DNA from: a virus
Strand: one strand, 5' to 3'
Virus record (IMG/VR): IMGVR_UViG_3300044641_007713
Location: 1 to 36,465 of that record
DNA: 36,465 bases
Positions 13,918 through 20,852 of this stretch are shown piece by piece (position 1 is the first letter of the stretch; each line of letters starts with the position of its first letter). The notes under the pieces are model-generated. The model worked only from the letters and a program-made list of their open reading frames with translations. It was not told where the DNA came from and searched no databases. The position numbers and the translations under genes are program-made.

Positions 13918-14118
13918 TTAAACACCGGTAACTCTGACGTCTGTGAGTTGGGCGTAGACCTCGGCACGTTCGGCTTCGGGCATGGTTTCCAGCTGGCGCT
14001 GTGTTTCCTGGGCAACCAACACAGCGAGAAGGTTGGAGACCTTTCGTATGGTCCGCTTGGACAACCACTCCAGCTCGTTCGCAGTCACGTCATTGCAAGA
14101 AAAAGTGATGCGGTTCAT
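13918..14118 (-). CDS. Small helical protein
   Basis: A 66-residue protein from the ATG at 14118 (GTG at 14142 is an alternative). It has a short strand (NRITFSCNDVTANELEWLSK) and then a helix-rich part (NLLAVLVAQETQRQLETMPE), reminiscent of a ribbon-helix-helix or Arc-like fold, but the match is weak. It follows the helicase-primase gene by 31 bases; TACAGT upstream (14143-14148, minus) could be a promoter element. Confidence 0.55.
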   Translation of the reverse strand: MNRITFSCNDVTANELEWLSKRTIRKVSNLLAVLVAQETQRQLETMPEAERAEVYAQLTDVRVTGV

Positions 14119-14149
14119 AAAAGGGCATACGAACCGCACCACTGTACAC

Positions 14150-16591
14150 CTAGTCCCACATCCGTGCGGCCTGTTCCATCAGGAAATCCAGCTCCAGTGG
14201 CGTGCGTTCCTCCAGCAAGTCGCAATCCTCTCGCGTGAATAGTGGGGTGTCCTGCTGTCCCAAACTCCGAGACTCACTGCGCTGCAACGCATCTGCCGGA
14301 TTCACCTGTCCCAGTTTGTCCCGTTCTGTCCCAACCTGTCCTTCTGGTGTCCCAGAACCGGGTTTGGGACAACTTGGGACAAAATCGGACAAACTGGGAC
14401 AACCCATTTCCTCAGATCCCGCTCCAGCACTGGATTTTTCCTCTTTGGGACAGCTAACACCTCCTCCCCCCCTGTGCGCGAGGACTGCGTAATACCGCTT
14501 ACTGGAACGATCCCCCTCAACAGCCACCAGTTTTCGATCAACCAACCGTTGGAGCGACTTGGCAATGGCGCTGACGCTCCCACCCAGTAGCGGATCAGCA
14601 TTCAGCTCCGCCTTGGTCATCGGCACCCCCTTGGTCCGCAGGCGCTGGAGCACCCGATCAATGATCGAAGCCGGACCCGCCGTATCCGTGTCATCCGCCG
14701 GCGGCAGATCCTGCAGCGAAAAGGTCAGGTCTTCCTTCTGGCGCAGGATCAGCTGCTTGCCCTCGTTCCCCTCCCGGCTCTTCCCGATCGTGATAAGCCG
14801 CGCAGAGGCCCCTACACGCTCCAGCTCGGCCTTCTCCGGGCGTCGGATGCCCCAAGACTCATCCACGGCATCCTGGAGCGCTGTGGTGCCCCTGAAGTCC
14901 CCACTCTTGGAAGCGTGGTGGATGAAAACGATGGTGGTTGCCGGGAAGCTCTCGCCGTTCTCCGCGCTGTACCAGTAGATCGGCTCGGCGTACTCGGCCT
15001 TGTTCTGGTCAAAGGCACAACCCCGCATACAGGCCGTCACCGAATCCCACACCACGAGCTTGGGGCGATACTCCTCGATCTGCTGGATAAACCACGGATA
15101 CCAAAGCATCGACACCTTGTTCCTCACGATCACCGGATCGTTCGCCGTGAAATCCAGATCCTCAAACTGCTTCCGAATCCGCCGGCTGTTCTGGTCCCCG
15201 TTCAACCAAAGCACCGTGCCTTGCTCGACTGGAACTTCCTGCCCCCTAACCGAAAAAGGCGTCCCCCTGGCAATGTGCTGAGCCAGCGTCAAAACGGCCA
15301 TCGTTTTGCCACAGCCACCACGACCGTGCATCAACACAGTCCCCGGCTTAGGCAACAGCTCTGGAATCAAGTATTCAATCGGCGTTTCCTCAGTAGCAAA
15401 AATCTCTTGCAAAGAGCCTCCATGCGAACCACGGCGAAACTCCTGATCAGCAATTAACAGCCGCACCACAGCCGCTGCATCGCGGTAACCAGCCTCCTGC
15501 GCAATTTCATGCAACTTGTGCTGCACTTCAGACGGGTTAGGCAGTTTCATGGCCGCCTCAGCCCGCTTGACAATTTCCTCGTGCGAAAGACCGACGGTAC
15601 GGAACCGCTGCACCCGGTCCTGCTCAGCCTCGGTAACGATCTTGCGCAGATCCTCCGACAACCACACGCGGCCCGGCATCTGCTGGTCCGCCATCCAGAA
15701 CAGCGTCCCAAGGCTCACCGGCCCCTTCCTAAAGCTCTTCCACACCTCCTCACAGGGGTTGGCACCGGCCCATTCATCGGCGTACTCAGGATCCTCAGCC
15801 GACCACGCCGCCCACAACGTCAACCCCAGGTCAGTGGGCAACTCGCTGTGGATCGCCATACCCACCTTCACCCAATGATCCCGGCTACCAGCCCCCTGCC
15901 CTGGAATCACCCGCAACGCCGACTGCACAATCTCAGCCACCTCAGCCGGGTCTCTATCTGAGAAATCCAGCGCCTTGCGGTTCTTAATGAAGCCACCATC
16001 AGCCACCTCTTTGCCGCAGCGCTCGCGCATCTCCGCCAGCAACCACGCTGGAGCCTCTGGAATGACCTCCAGATCGCCCTCAAAACCGTACTGCCCCTCT
16101 GGCGCCTTCCCATCGTTAGAGCCCGGATAAGCCCCGTACAGAAGCCCCTGGCGGCCCCACAGCACCTCATACCCAGCCCCTGTATCCGACAACCCAAAAC
16201 CCTGCACCTCAGCCCACAGCGCCTCAGGCACCCGGAACAGGTACTTCGCCGCATTGGCCTTGGTGGACGTAACGACTGGAGCACCATCCAGCGTCTCGCC
16301 CCACTTTTTCTTGAGACGGCTGAGATTCCGATCCACATCGAGAATCACGAGTCCCGCGCTGCGAGGCCCGGTAAACACACCGACCGCCCGAAACACATCC
16401 GGCTTCCGCTCGATCTGGAGCACCACGTCCGCCGGCCCCATCACCTGATGGTGACTCCGCTCTAACGGCGCCTTGCCCTTGCTCTCCTTACCGGACTGGA
16501 GCTTGCTGCCAGCCCTGTAAATCGGCGCGTACGCCATGCCCACCGGCAATTGGCGCACAAAATTCAACAGCTGTTGCGTCTCACTGGACAC
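14150..16591 (-). CDS. Bifunctional primase-polymerase / RepA-like helicase
   Basis: An 813-residue replication protein. The prim-pol domain (about 15-190) has the metal site LVILDVDR (Asp85, Asp87). A PriCT-type domain follows (about 210-310: SRDHWVKVGMAIHSE, WAAWSAEDPEY, EEVWKSF). The RecA-like helicase domain (about 400-620) has Walker A GRGGCGKT (423-430), Walker B LVVWDS (512-517) and IHHASKSGDFRGTTA. A winged-helix segment (about 640-710) and a Pro/Gly-rich linker end in a helix. Residues about 731-762 of the linker are encoded by the TGTCCC/GGGACA array. GTG start at 16591 with TAGGAG nine bases upstream. It primes and unwinds for PolA. Confidence 0.9.
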   Translation of the reverse strand: MSSETQQLLNFVRQLPVGMAYAPIYRAGSKLQSGKESKGKAPLERSHHQVMGPADVVLQIERKPDVFRAVGVFTGPRSAGLVILDVDRNLSRLKKKWGETLDGAPVVTSTKANAAKYLFRVPEALWAEVQGFGLSDTGAGYEVLWGRQGLLYGAYPGSNDGKAPEGQYGFEGDLEVIPEAPAWLLAEMRERCGKEVADGGFIKNRKALDFSDRDPAEVAEIVQSALRVIPGQGAGSRDHWVKVGMAIHSELPTDLGLTLWAAWSAEDPEYADEWAGANPCEEVWKSFRKGPVSLGTLFWMADQQMPGRVWLSEDLRKIVTEAEQDRVQRFRTVGLSHEEIVKRAEAAMKLPNPSEVQHKLHEIAQEAGYRDAAAVVRLLIADQEFRRGSHGGSLQEIFATEETPIEYLIPELLPKPGTVLMHGRGGCGKTMAVLTLAQHIARGTPFSVRGQEVPVEQGTVLWLNGDQNSRRIRKQFEDLDFTANDPVIVRNKVSMLWYPWFIQQIEEYRPKLVVWDSVTACMRGCAFDQNKAEYAEPIYWYSAENGESFPATTIVFIHHASKSGDFRGTTALQDAVDESWGIRRPEKAELERVGASARLITIGKSREGNEGKQLILRQKEDLTFSLQDLPPADDTDTAGPASIIDRVLQRLRTKGVPMTKAELNADPLLGGSVSAIAKSLQRLVDRKLVAVEGDRSSKRYYAVLAHRGGGGVSCPKEEKSSAGAGSEEMGCPSLSDFVPSCPKPGSGTPEGQVGTERDKLGQVNPADALQRSESRSLGQQDTPLFTREDCDLLEERTPLELDFLMEQAARMWD
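14248..14452. repeat. Symmetric TGTCCC / GGGACA iteron array, candidate origin
   Basis: On the plus strand TGTCCC-type elements start at 14307, 14317, 14327, 14337 and 14348; inverted GGGACA-type elements (TGGGACA or TCGGACA) start at 14365, 14375, 14385 and 14395. Steps are 10 bases (one 11), one helical turn. Outlying copies at 14256-14262 (TGTCCCA) and 14446-14452 (TGGGACA) are placed symmetrically around the same centre, about 14354; a partial TGTCCT lies at 14248. A 13-bp perfect arm TCCCAGTTTGTCC (14309-14321) pairs with 14387-14399. A 10-base period is not a codon multiple, so the constraint acts on DNA. Candidate replication origin or partition-type site. Confidence 0.75.
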
Positions 16592-16736
16592 AGTGGTAGA
16601 CTCCTACACGAGAATGTTCACTCCGCCTCACCGCCTTCTGGCAGTGGGGCGTTTTTGTAGGGTAGCCCCCTGCGTCAACCCGTGTTACTGTAGTAGACGT
16701 TGCCCCTCAGGCGACCATCAAACACCAGTAACCGCA
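16592..16736. promoter_or_regulatory. Divergent spacer between helicase-primase and ssDNA-binding genes
   Basis: This 145-base gap separates the leftward replication block from the rightward early genes. It must hold promoters for both. Visible elements: a plus-oriented intrinsic terminator (16624-16656), TGTTACTGTAGTAG at 16683-16696 which could supply a rightward -10 (TACTGT or TAGTAG), and TAGGAG as the ribosome-binding site for the leftward GTG. No separate gene is convincing. Confidence 0.5.
16624..16656 (+). terminator. Intrinsic terminator in divergent spacer, plus orientation
   Basis: CGCCTCACCGCC (16624-16635) pairs with GGCAGTGGGGCG (16640-16651), with one mismatch and one wobble and a TTCT loop, followed by TTTTT (16652-16656). 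It would stop rightward transcripts, yet no rightward gene lies just upstream, so it may end a short leader or small RNA or block antisense reading from the leftward block. Confidence 0.75.
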
Positions 16737-17318
16737 ATGGGTTTCCTTTCCAAGCAAGCATCAGCCAACGTCTCCAGCTCCGGTAGCGGCGGCGGCTACC
16801 TGCAAGTCTCCAAACTCCCCGATGGCGGCAGCGTCCGCTTCGCCCTGCTGTCCGACACCCCCCTCGAGTTCTATGAGTGCTGGGGCACCTGCGACGGCGC
16901 CACCAAGCCCTTCCGCTTCGACCACGAACCCACCGAAGGCGACCTCAAGGTGGAGATGGGTGACTTCGAGCCCCGCGAAGGCCGCGGCGGCCCTGGTACC
17001 GCCGACGTGAAGTTCGCCATCGCCGTCCCCGTCTACAACTTCGACACCGGCAACGTCCAAGTCCTCTCCCTAACCCAAAAGTCCATCCTCAAAGAGCTGG
17101 ATTCGATCAGCCAAATGGAGGATTACGACGACCTGCTTGCCTGGGACTTCAGCCTCAGCAAAAAAGGCTCCGGCCTCCTGACTGAGTACACCCTGCGCCC
17201 CGTCCCCCGCAAGAAAGGCGCCCAAGAGCACATCGACGCTGCCTGGATCGAGGCCAAGTCCGCCGGCTTCGACTTGGAACGCCTGCTGACCGGCGGCAAC
17301 CCATTCAAGGCTGCCTAA
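16737..17318 (+). CDS. Single-stranded DNA-binding protein, cyanophage type
   Basis: A 193-residue protein starting at ATG 16737 (the frame is open further upstream but that part contains the terminator). N-terminal Ser/Gly linker, then a beta-rich core (YLQVSKLPDGGSVRFALLSD, FECWGTC-like, FRFDHEP), VPVYNFDTGNVQVLSLTQKS with a following acidic helix, and a KKGSGLLTEYTL strand. The LSLTQKSILKEL and DFSLSKKGSG blocks resemble phage ssDNA-binding proteins that cooperate with PolA; the call is by pattern and by its place next to prim-pol and nuclease genes. An intrinsic terminator follows 28 bases after the stop. Confidence 0.7.
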   Translation: MGFLSKQASANVSSSGSGGGYLQVSKLPDGGSVRFALLSDTPLEFYECWGTCDGATKPFRFDHEPTEGDLKVEMGDFEPREGRGGPGTADVKFAIAVPVYNFDTGNVQVLSLTQKSILKELDSISQMEDYDDLLAWDFSLSKKGSGLLTEYTLRPVPRKKGAQEHIDAAWIEAKSAGFDLERLLTGGNPFKAA

Positions 17319-17346
17319 TTCGCATTCACTAGCTGAATAACCACCG

Positions 17347-17372
17347 CCCCCTCTCATCCAGGGGGCTTTTTA
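17347..17372 (+). terminator. Intrinsic terminator after ssDNA-binding gene
   Basis: GCCCCCT (17347-17353) and AGGGGGC (17361-17367) form a 7-bp stem with a 7-base loop followed by TTTTT. It ends the ssDNA-binding protein transcript. Confidence 0.9.
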
Positions 17373-17386
17373 GTGGTATTATCACT
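17373..17386 (+). promoter_or_regulatory. Candidate promoter/operator AGTG-GTATTAT-CACT
   Basis: Directly after the terminator, AGTG and CACT (17373-17387) flank TATTAT (17378-17383), a good -10 hexamer, 21 bases before the nuclease ATG. No clear -35 is visible because the expected position falls inside the terminator stem. Confidence 0.45.
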
Positions 17387-17404
17387 GTGGGAAAGAATAT
17401 CCAA

Positions 17405-18223
17405 ATGGCCTCCAACACACAAGACACCTTGGCAGCACTAAGGAAAAGGAGGCTGGTACAAGACAACTCAGGCCCCTTCCGGGTCTACCGGGACTCAACA
17501 GGCACCATATACCATAGTGTTACACACATCCTAAAGGAAACCAGCGACACAACCGGACTGGAGCGCTGGGTCGCCCGCCTCGGCGAGGTCGAAGCCACCC
17601 AGCAACGCAACGTGGCTGCTAACCGCGGCAACATGGCCCACAACCAAGCGGAATATTTGTTAAAGACCGCCCAACGCCTGGCACGTTCTACCGCCAACAA
17701 GCGCAACGCCATTCACTGGGACGACAACGGCCTAGCCCGCATCCCCACCCCCATTACCCAGTGGGCCCTCGGCAAAGTCCACCCCAACATCCCCCGCGTT
17801 GGCTGGAGCGCCTCAGGCTTCGCCCGCGGCCTCTCCGGCTGGATCTCCGAGAACGTCACCGAGATTTTTGCAAGCGAGTTTTCTATTCATCACCCTGCAG
17901 GCTTTGCTGGAACAGCTGATGCTTTAGTCGGCGTAAAAGGTCACCCTGGAATTATTGTTGCCGACTGGAAAACCTCAGTAAACCGCAAAAACCTCGATTC
18001 ATCGCATTCATATGTACACCAATGCGGTGCATATTCCCTAGGTTTGCAACATTTAACCGGCCTCCGTCCTTCTGGAGCACTAATTGTGCTGGCACGCCGC
18101 TGTGGTGCCCCTCAAACCCATTCATTAGACGCTGACGACCTCAGAAACGCCGAAGTCGCATACATGGATAGAGTTAAACTCTACTTTGACAGGTTAGCGA
18201 ATCCCATTCAAGTCTCAGAGTGA
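17405..18223 (+). CDS. PD-(D/E)XK exonuclease, RecB/Cas4-like
   Basis: A 272-residue nuclease from the ATG at 17405 (GGGAAAG nine bases upstream; GTG at 17387 is less likely). Motifs: NRGNMAHN (RGxxxH, about 74-80), Glu158 in FASEFSIHHPAGF, Asp172 in GTADALVGV, Asp187-x-Lys189 in IIVADWKTS, and Gln206 with Tyr210 in HQCGAY, the full catalytic core of RecB/Cas4-type PD-(D/E)XK exonucleases. Probably degrades or resects DNA in recombination-dependent replication or host DNA breakdown. Preceded by a promoter-like TATTAT and followed by an inverted repeat at its stop. Confidence 0.85.
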   Translation: MASNTQDTLAALRKRRLVQDNSGPFRVYRDSTGTIYHSVTHILKETSDTTGLERWVARLGEVEATQQRNVAANRGNMAHNQAEYLLKTAQRLARSTANKRNAIHWDDNGLARIPTPITQWALGKVHPNIPRVGWSASGFARGLSGWISENVTEIFASEFSIHHPAGFAGTADALVGVKGHPGIIVADWKTSVNRKNLDSSHSYVHQCGAYSLGLQHLTGLRPSGALIVLARRCGAPQTHSLDADDLRNAEVAYMDRVKLYFDRLANPIQVSE

Positions 18224-18272
18224 GACTCACTGGTACAATGGTTGCCTGAGCGTGGCTGGAACCACCTCAGGC
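18219..18272 (+). promoter_or_regulatory. Promoter-like TACAAT with long leader hairpin
   Basis: An inverted repeat AGTGA-GAC-TCACT (18219-18231) is followed by TACAAT (18234-18239), a strong -10 candidate, and then by an RNA hairpin: GCCTGAG (18244-18250) with CTCAGGC (18266-18272) and, after a bulged C, GTGG (18252-18255) with CCAC (18262-18265) around a CTGGAA loop. The hairpin would form at the 5' end of the HNH-AP2 transcript. It lacks a U-run. Confidence 0.5.
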
Positions 18273-18297
18273 CGGACAACCTCTCTCACAGGCAGTC

Positions 18298-18792
18298 ATG
18301 TCACAGTCTAACGTGCGTCCTCCCGTGGAGGATCTGTGGGAAAAGTATTCCTACAACCCATTCACTGGGACGCTTCATCGCCGCGATAACGACCGCCCAC
18401 TGAAAGGCAATCGCTGCAGTAGAAGCCACCAACTTTCCATTCATGGAACAGCTCGCCATCCTTACGGTGTGGTGGTATTTGCGTGGGTAAACGGTCGTTG
18501 GCCCATTCAAGGGATGGAGATTGATCATATTGACCGCAACCCATTCAACCAGCGCTGGTACAACTTACGCGAAGTAACTAGGCGGCAGAACATGCAGAAC
18601 ACTAGGCGAGCCCGTGGTGGAGCATTTAAAAGCGGCCACCGCTGGTACGCCTATATTCAAGTATCCGGTCAAACGCAAAAGTTAGGTAGTTTCATTACTG
18701 AAAAAGAGGCACGAGCAGCCTATTTAACTGCTTGTGCCTCTAAAGGGCTGGCATATTTGCCCGAGCTGGTACGAGATCTTAGCGGATCGTGA
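18298..18792 (+). CDS. HNH-AP2 homing-type endonuclease
   Basis: A 164-residue protein with an HNH domain of the homing type (HNH_3: EIDHIDRNPFNQRWYNLREV, about 78-97, then TRRQNMQNT) and a C-terminal AP2 DNA-binding domain (GHRWYAYIQVSGQTQKLGSF, then TEKEARAAYLTACASKGLAY). This order is common in phage homing endonucleases, which spread by cutting alleles lacking the gene. It begins at ATG 18298. Its end overlaps the convergent RlpA-like gene by 14 bases. No intron is evident. Confidence 0.88.
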   Translation: MSQSNVRPPVEDLWEKYSYNPFTGTLHRRDNDRPLKGNRCSRSHQLSIHGTARHPYGVVVFAWVNGRWPIQGMEIDHIDRNPFNQRWYNLREVTRRQNMQNTRRARGGAFKSGHRWYAYIQVSGQTQKLGSFITEKEARAAYLTACASKGLAYLPELVRDLSGS

Positions 18793-19090
18793 CGGTCGCC
18801 ACACCATCCAGTGGGACGCCCAACCTATGGGCAGCTCCTGCGGAGAGATCCACCGAAGCGCAGTCACACCGGTCCGTAACTGGGACGGTAAGGGTCCGTC
18901 CCTGGTGCTGAATCCTTAAGCGTGTGCCGCAAGGCAACCAAGGGTGAGCCGCGCTCACCCCCCAGTGCTGGTACGTCTGCCCACAAGCTGTTTGGCGTCC
19001 GTGATACCAGCCGTCGTACACCGTGGCTGTTACTTGCCGCGCGTGTGCCTGGAGTCCTACCACCAGCCAAAGAAGGGCCAGCCGCTTCAT
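18779..19090 (-). CDS. Secreted RlpA-like double-psi beta-barrel protein
   Basis: A 103-residue protein with a signal peptide (MKRLALLWLVVGLQAHA, cleavage near 17) and one RlpA-like double-psi beta-barrel: ATVYDGWYHGRQTACGQTY, a central CGTRLRI turn, and VTDRCDCASVDLSAGAAHRL with the conserved Asp of the DLS motif. RlpA-like domains bind or cleave peptidoglycan glycan strands. Here a periplasmic role in lysis or cell-wall remodelling is likely. It lies in a two-gene minus-strand cassette and overlaps the next gene by ATGA. Confidence 0.82.
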   Translation of the reverse strand: MKRLALLWLVVGLQAHARQVTATVYDGWYHGRQTACGQTYQHWGVSAAHPWLPCGTRLRIQHQGRTLTVPVTDRCDCASVDLSAGAAHRLGVPLDGVATVTIR

Positions 19091-19515
19091 GCTGCCCCCT
19101 TAGCGCTGGAGCCCTTGCGGGAGGGTTTGGCGATGCCGGCGTCAGATCGCACCTTGCGGGGAGATCCTTTGCCGGGTTTCGTCCTAGTGGCTGGGGCAGC
19201 TGGTGCGGGTGACGTGTCGCGCGAAAAAACTCCCGTAGCCTGTGGAAAAAGTGCAGACGGCAAATCAGCCCCGCCATTAAGGGCTTGGCACTGACGCCAG
19301 TACGGCACAAGCTCGCGCCACAGCTGCAGGGGACCTTCCTTGCCTAGTTCGGCCTGGAGTGCCAGAAGGTCTGCCCAGTCGGAGGCCTCGAGCCTGGAAC
19401 GTTCCACAGCCCAGCGCAGATCCCTGTGATGGCGCTTCAGTAGGCGCAAGTGCTCCCGCTCAGCCTCTCGGGCCTCTCTCTGCTGGCCTCGTGTTGTCCA
19501 CTCTCCACCGCTCAT
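19087..19515 (-). CDS. Unknown protein with basic disordered tail
   Basis: A 142-residue protein. The first 95 residues are helical and charged (AREAEREHLRLLKRHHRDLR, then EASDWADLLALQAELGKEGP and LWRELVPYWRQCQ); the last 40 are Pro/Ala/Lys/Arg-rich (TRTKPGKGSPRKVRSD) and likely disordered or nucleic-acid-binding. It is the first gene of the minus-strand cassette with the RlpA-like gene (ATGA overlap). No family recognised. Confidence 0.6.
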   Translation of the reverse strand: MSGGEWTTRGQQREAREAEREHLRLLKRHHRDLRWAVERSRLEASDWADLLALQAELGKEGPLQLWRELVPYWRQCQALNGGADLPSALFPQATGVFSRDTSPAPAAPATRTKPGKGSPRKVRSDAGIAKPSRKGSSAKGAA

Positions 19516-19736
19516 GGCGCCGGCTCCCTTGGTTTAGGTGTGCCGTGTAACAGTACCACCACGGCCGAACCGTCAAGCCGCATTGTTAAGTGATACAACA
19601 ACGGCAGCGAAGCGGCTGGGACGGGAGCGAGGATGGCGCAGTCGACTCCAGCTGGCTCAGGGTCTGCCGGCTTCTTGGCTGGCGTCGCTGATCCGTGCTA
19701 ATGTTTTACACGAGACCCCACCCTCAGGCTCAACTC
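19516..19736. promoter_or_regulatory. Divergent spacer, 221 bases
   Basis: Between the minus-strand RlpA cassette and the rightward 158-residue gene. It holds TACTGTTACACGG on the minus strand (19545-19557), a possible promoter for the cassette, and TTGTTAAGTGATACAAC on the plus strand (about 19584-19600), with -10-like and inverted-repeat features. A 22-codon plus frame from the ATG at about 19633 has a good GAGG but is too short and plain to call. I see no other gene. Confidence 0.4.
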
Positions 19737-20213
19737 ATGACAACCACAACCCGCAACACCGAACACGCTTTTTTCGCAGGCCGTGCCTGTTTGGAGCGTA
19801 TCAACACTCTTTGGGAGCTAGGGACCTTTGCAGAACGTCCCTACCTAGGAGACGTACGGGACCTAACGCCTGCCGCTCGTGAAATGGCGGATGATGAAAA
19901 CTGGGACATCAACGGAGATCGTATCCTGTTGGCCGAGCAGATTCGGGATCATGTGCGAGAAGTGCCCCTGTCTCTGCTGGTACGGTCTGACTGGCACGAA
20001 CCCGGAGGCGAGTCAACCTACGCCCAGTTCGAGCTGCTGCTAAGCACGGGAGGCCCTGCCGTCAGGATCTTGGGAGAACTGGACTCCTACTGGGAGCCCT
20101 ACCGACCGGCCCTGCAGTTCTGTGACTGGGGCCTTGGCTGGACCGACCATCCGGAGTCCAGCATTGATGCTCTCCTGTGGTTCGCTGGTCAGTTCTACTA
20201 CGGGGAGGGTTGA
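19737..20213 (+). CDS. Acidic hypothetical protein
   Basis: A 158-residue, markedly acidic protein. It starts at ATG 19737 (upstream in-frame extension is unlikely). Core pattern: FFAGRACLERINTLWELG, an acidic middle (MADDENWDINGDRILLAEQI), STYAQFELLLSTGGPAVRIL, then ELDSYWEPYRPALQFCDWGL and GWTDHPE. The FELLLSTGGPAxRI-ELD-DWG blocks recur in an uncharacterised family seen in bacteria and phages. Acidity and single-gene transcription (own terminator) would suit a host-interaction protein such as a DNA mimic, but there is no direct evidence. Confidence 0.65.
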   Translation: MTTTTRNTEHAFFAGRACLERINTLWELGTFAERPYLGDVRDLTPAAREMADDENWDINGDRILLAEQIRDHVREVPLSLLVRSDWHEPGGESTYAQFELLLSTGGPAVRILGELDSYWEPYRPALQFCDWGLGWTDHPESSIDALLWFAGQFYYGEG

Positions 20214-20232
20214 GCCTTTACCACTGAATTAC

Positions 20233-20257
20233 GGCCCGGCCTGGTGTCGGGCCTTTT
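20233..20257 (+). terminator. Intrinsic terminator after acidic gene
   Basis: GGCCCG (20233-20238) and CGGGCC (20248-20253) form a 6-bp GC stem with a 9-base loop followed by TTTT. It separates the 158-residue gene from the packaging operon; TAATAT at 20265-20270 just after could be part of the late promoter. Confidence 0.85.
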
Positions 20258-20298
20258 CTGTGGCTTAATATTGAACCAAACAGTCTAGGTTTCTGACA

Positions 20299-20760
20299 AT
20301 GGCCGAACATTCGGACGATATCAACGAGTCTCCGGATGTTGTGCCGGAGAATAAAGAACTTGTGCCTAATCCTTACGGCAAGCGCAACCCTTACGCGTTG
20401 ATCGAACAGAGGCAGCAGAGACTGTACAGGAGGCAGCTGGAAGGTCTCAGCGCTCGGCAGCTGGTTCTAGATCACGCGGAACGTGAGAGCGTGTCTGTAG
20501 CTACGGCTTGGAGGGATTGGGAAGCCGTCAACAAGTGGAACGCGGAAGATTGGAGTAGGGATCGTGAGAACATGCTCGCGAGACTGCAAACAATGCGTGC
20601 CAAACTGTTTAACGCTGCCATCCGCAAGGGGCAGTTACAAACTGCCGCGCAGGTTTTGGATAGTTTGGGTAAGGTCGTTAATGAATCCGGAATAGAACAG
20701 CAGGCCGCAGCTGCTCCCCAGTTGCTTATCACCGTGGAAGACAAGCGGCAAGCGGGCTAG
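20299..20760 (+). CDS. terS: Putative terminase small subunit
   Basis: A 153-residue helical protein with an HTH-like segment (LEGLSARQLVLDHAERESVS, then VATAWRDWEAVNKWN) followed by a long helix pair (RDRENMLARLQTMRAKLFNA) suitable for oligomerisation and a short C-terminal strand (PQLLITVEDKRQ). The N-terminal 30 residues are acidic and disordered. Position at the head of the packaging operon, size and HTH support a small terminase that recognises the packaging site; two tiny genes intervene before the large subunit. Stop is TAG followed by TAC. Confidence 0.65.
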   Translation: MAEHSDDINESPDVVPENKELVPNPYGKRNPYALIEQRQQRLYRRQLEGLSARQLVLDHAERESVSVATAWRDWEAVNKWNAEDWSRDRENMLARLQTMRAKLFNAAIRKGQLQTAAQVLDSLGKVVNESGIEQQAAAAPQLLITVEDKRQAG

Positions 20761-20852
20761 TACGCCTGCACTACGTTACAGTGTGTGACAGCACGGCCCA
20801 CACGCGCGGCTGTGCTGTGCTACAATACGGGAGCACCGAGGGACACCATCCC
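20758..20852 (+). repeat. Twin leader copy 1, hairpin plus TACAAT
   Basis: From the stop of the small terminase to the next ATG is 95 bases. The first 43 are nearly identical to those of copy 2 at 20998: TAGTACG, GCACTACGTTACAG and GTGTGACAG are shared. A 10-bp hairpin follows (CAGCACGGCC 20789-20798 with GGCTGTGCTG 20808-20817), and TACAAT lies at 20821-20826, 30 bases after GTGACA. Candidate promoter with regulatory hairpin. Confidence 0.65.

Noticed and set aside
14302-14601. Frames over the TGTCCC array in other phases
   Set aside because: The repeats create open frames by composition; the helicase-primase frame has clear domains and contains the array in a linker.
19538-19882. Plus frame of 114 codons across the 19516-19736 spacer
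   Set aside because: It runs into the 158-residue gene in another frame, has Arg/Ser/Pro-rich low-order sequence and no coupling.
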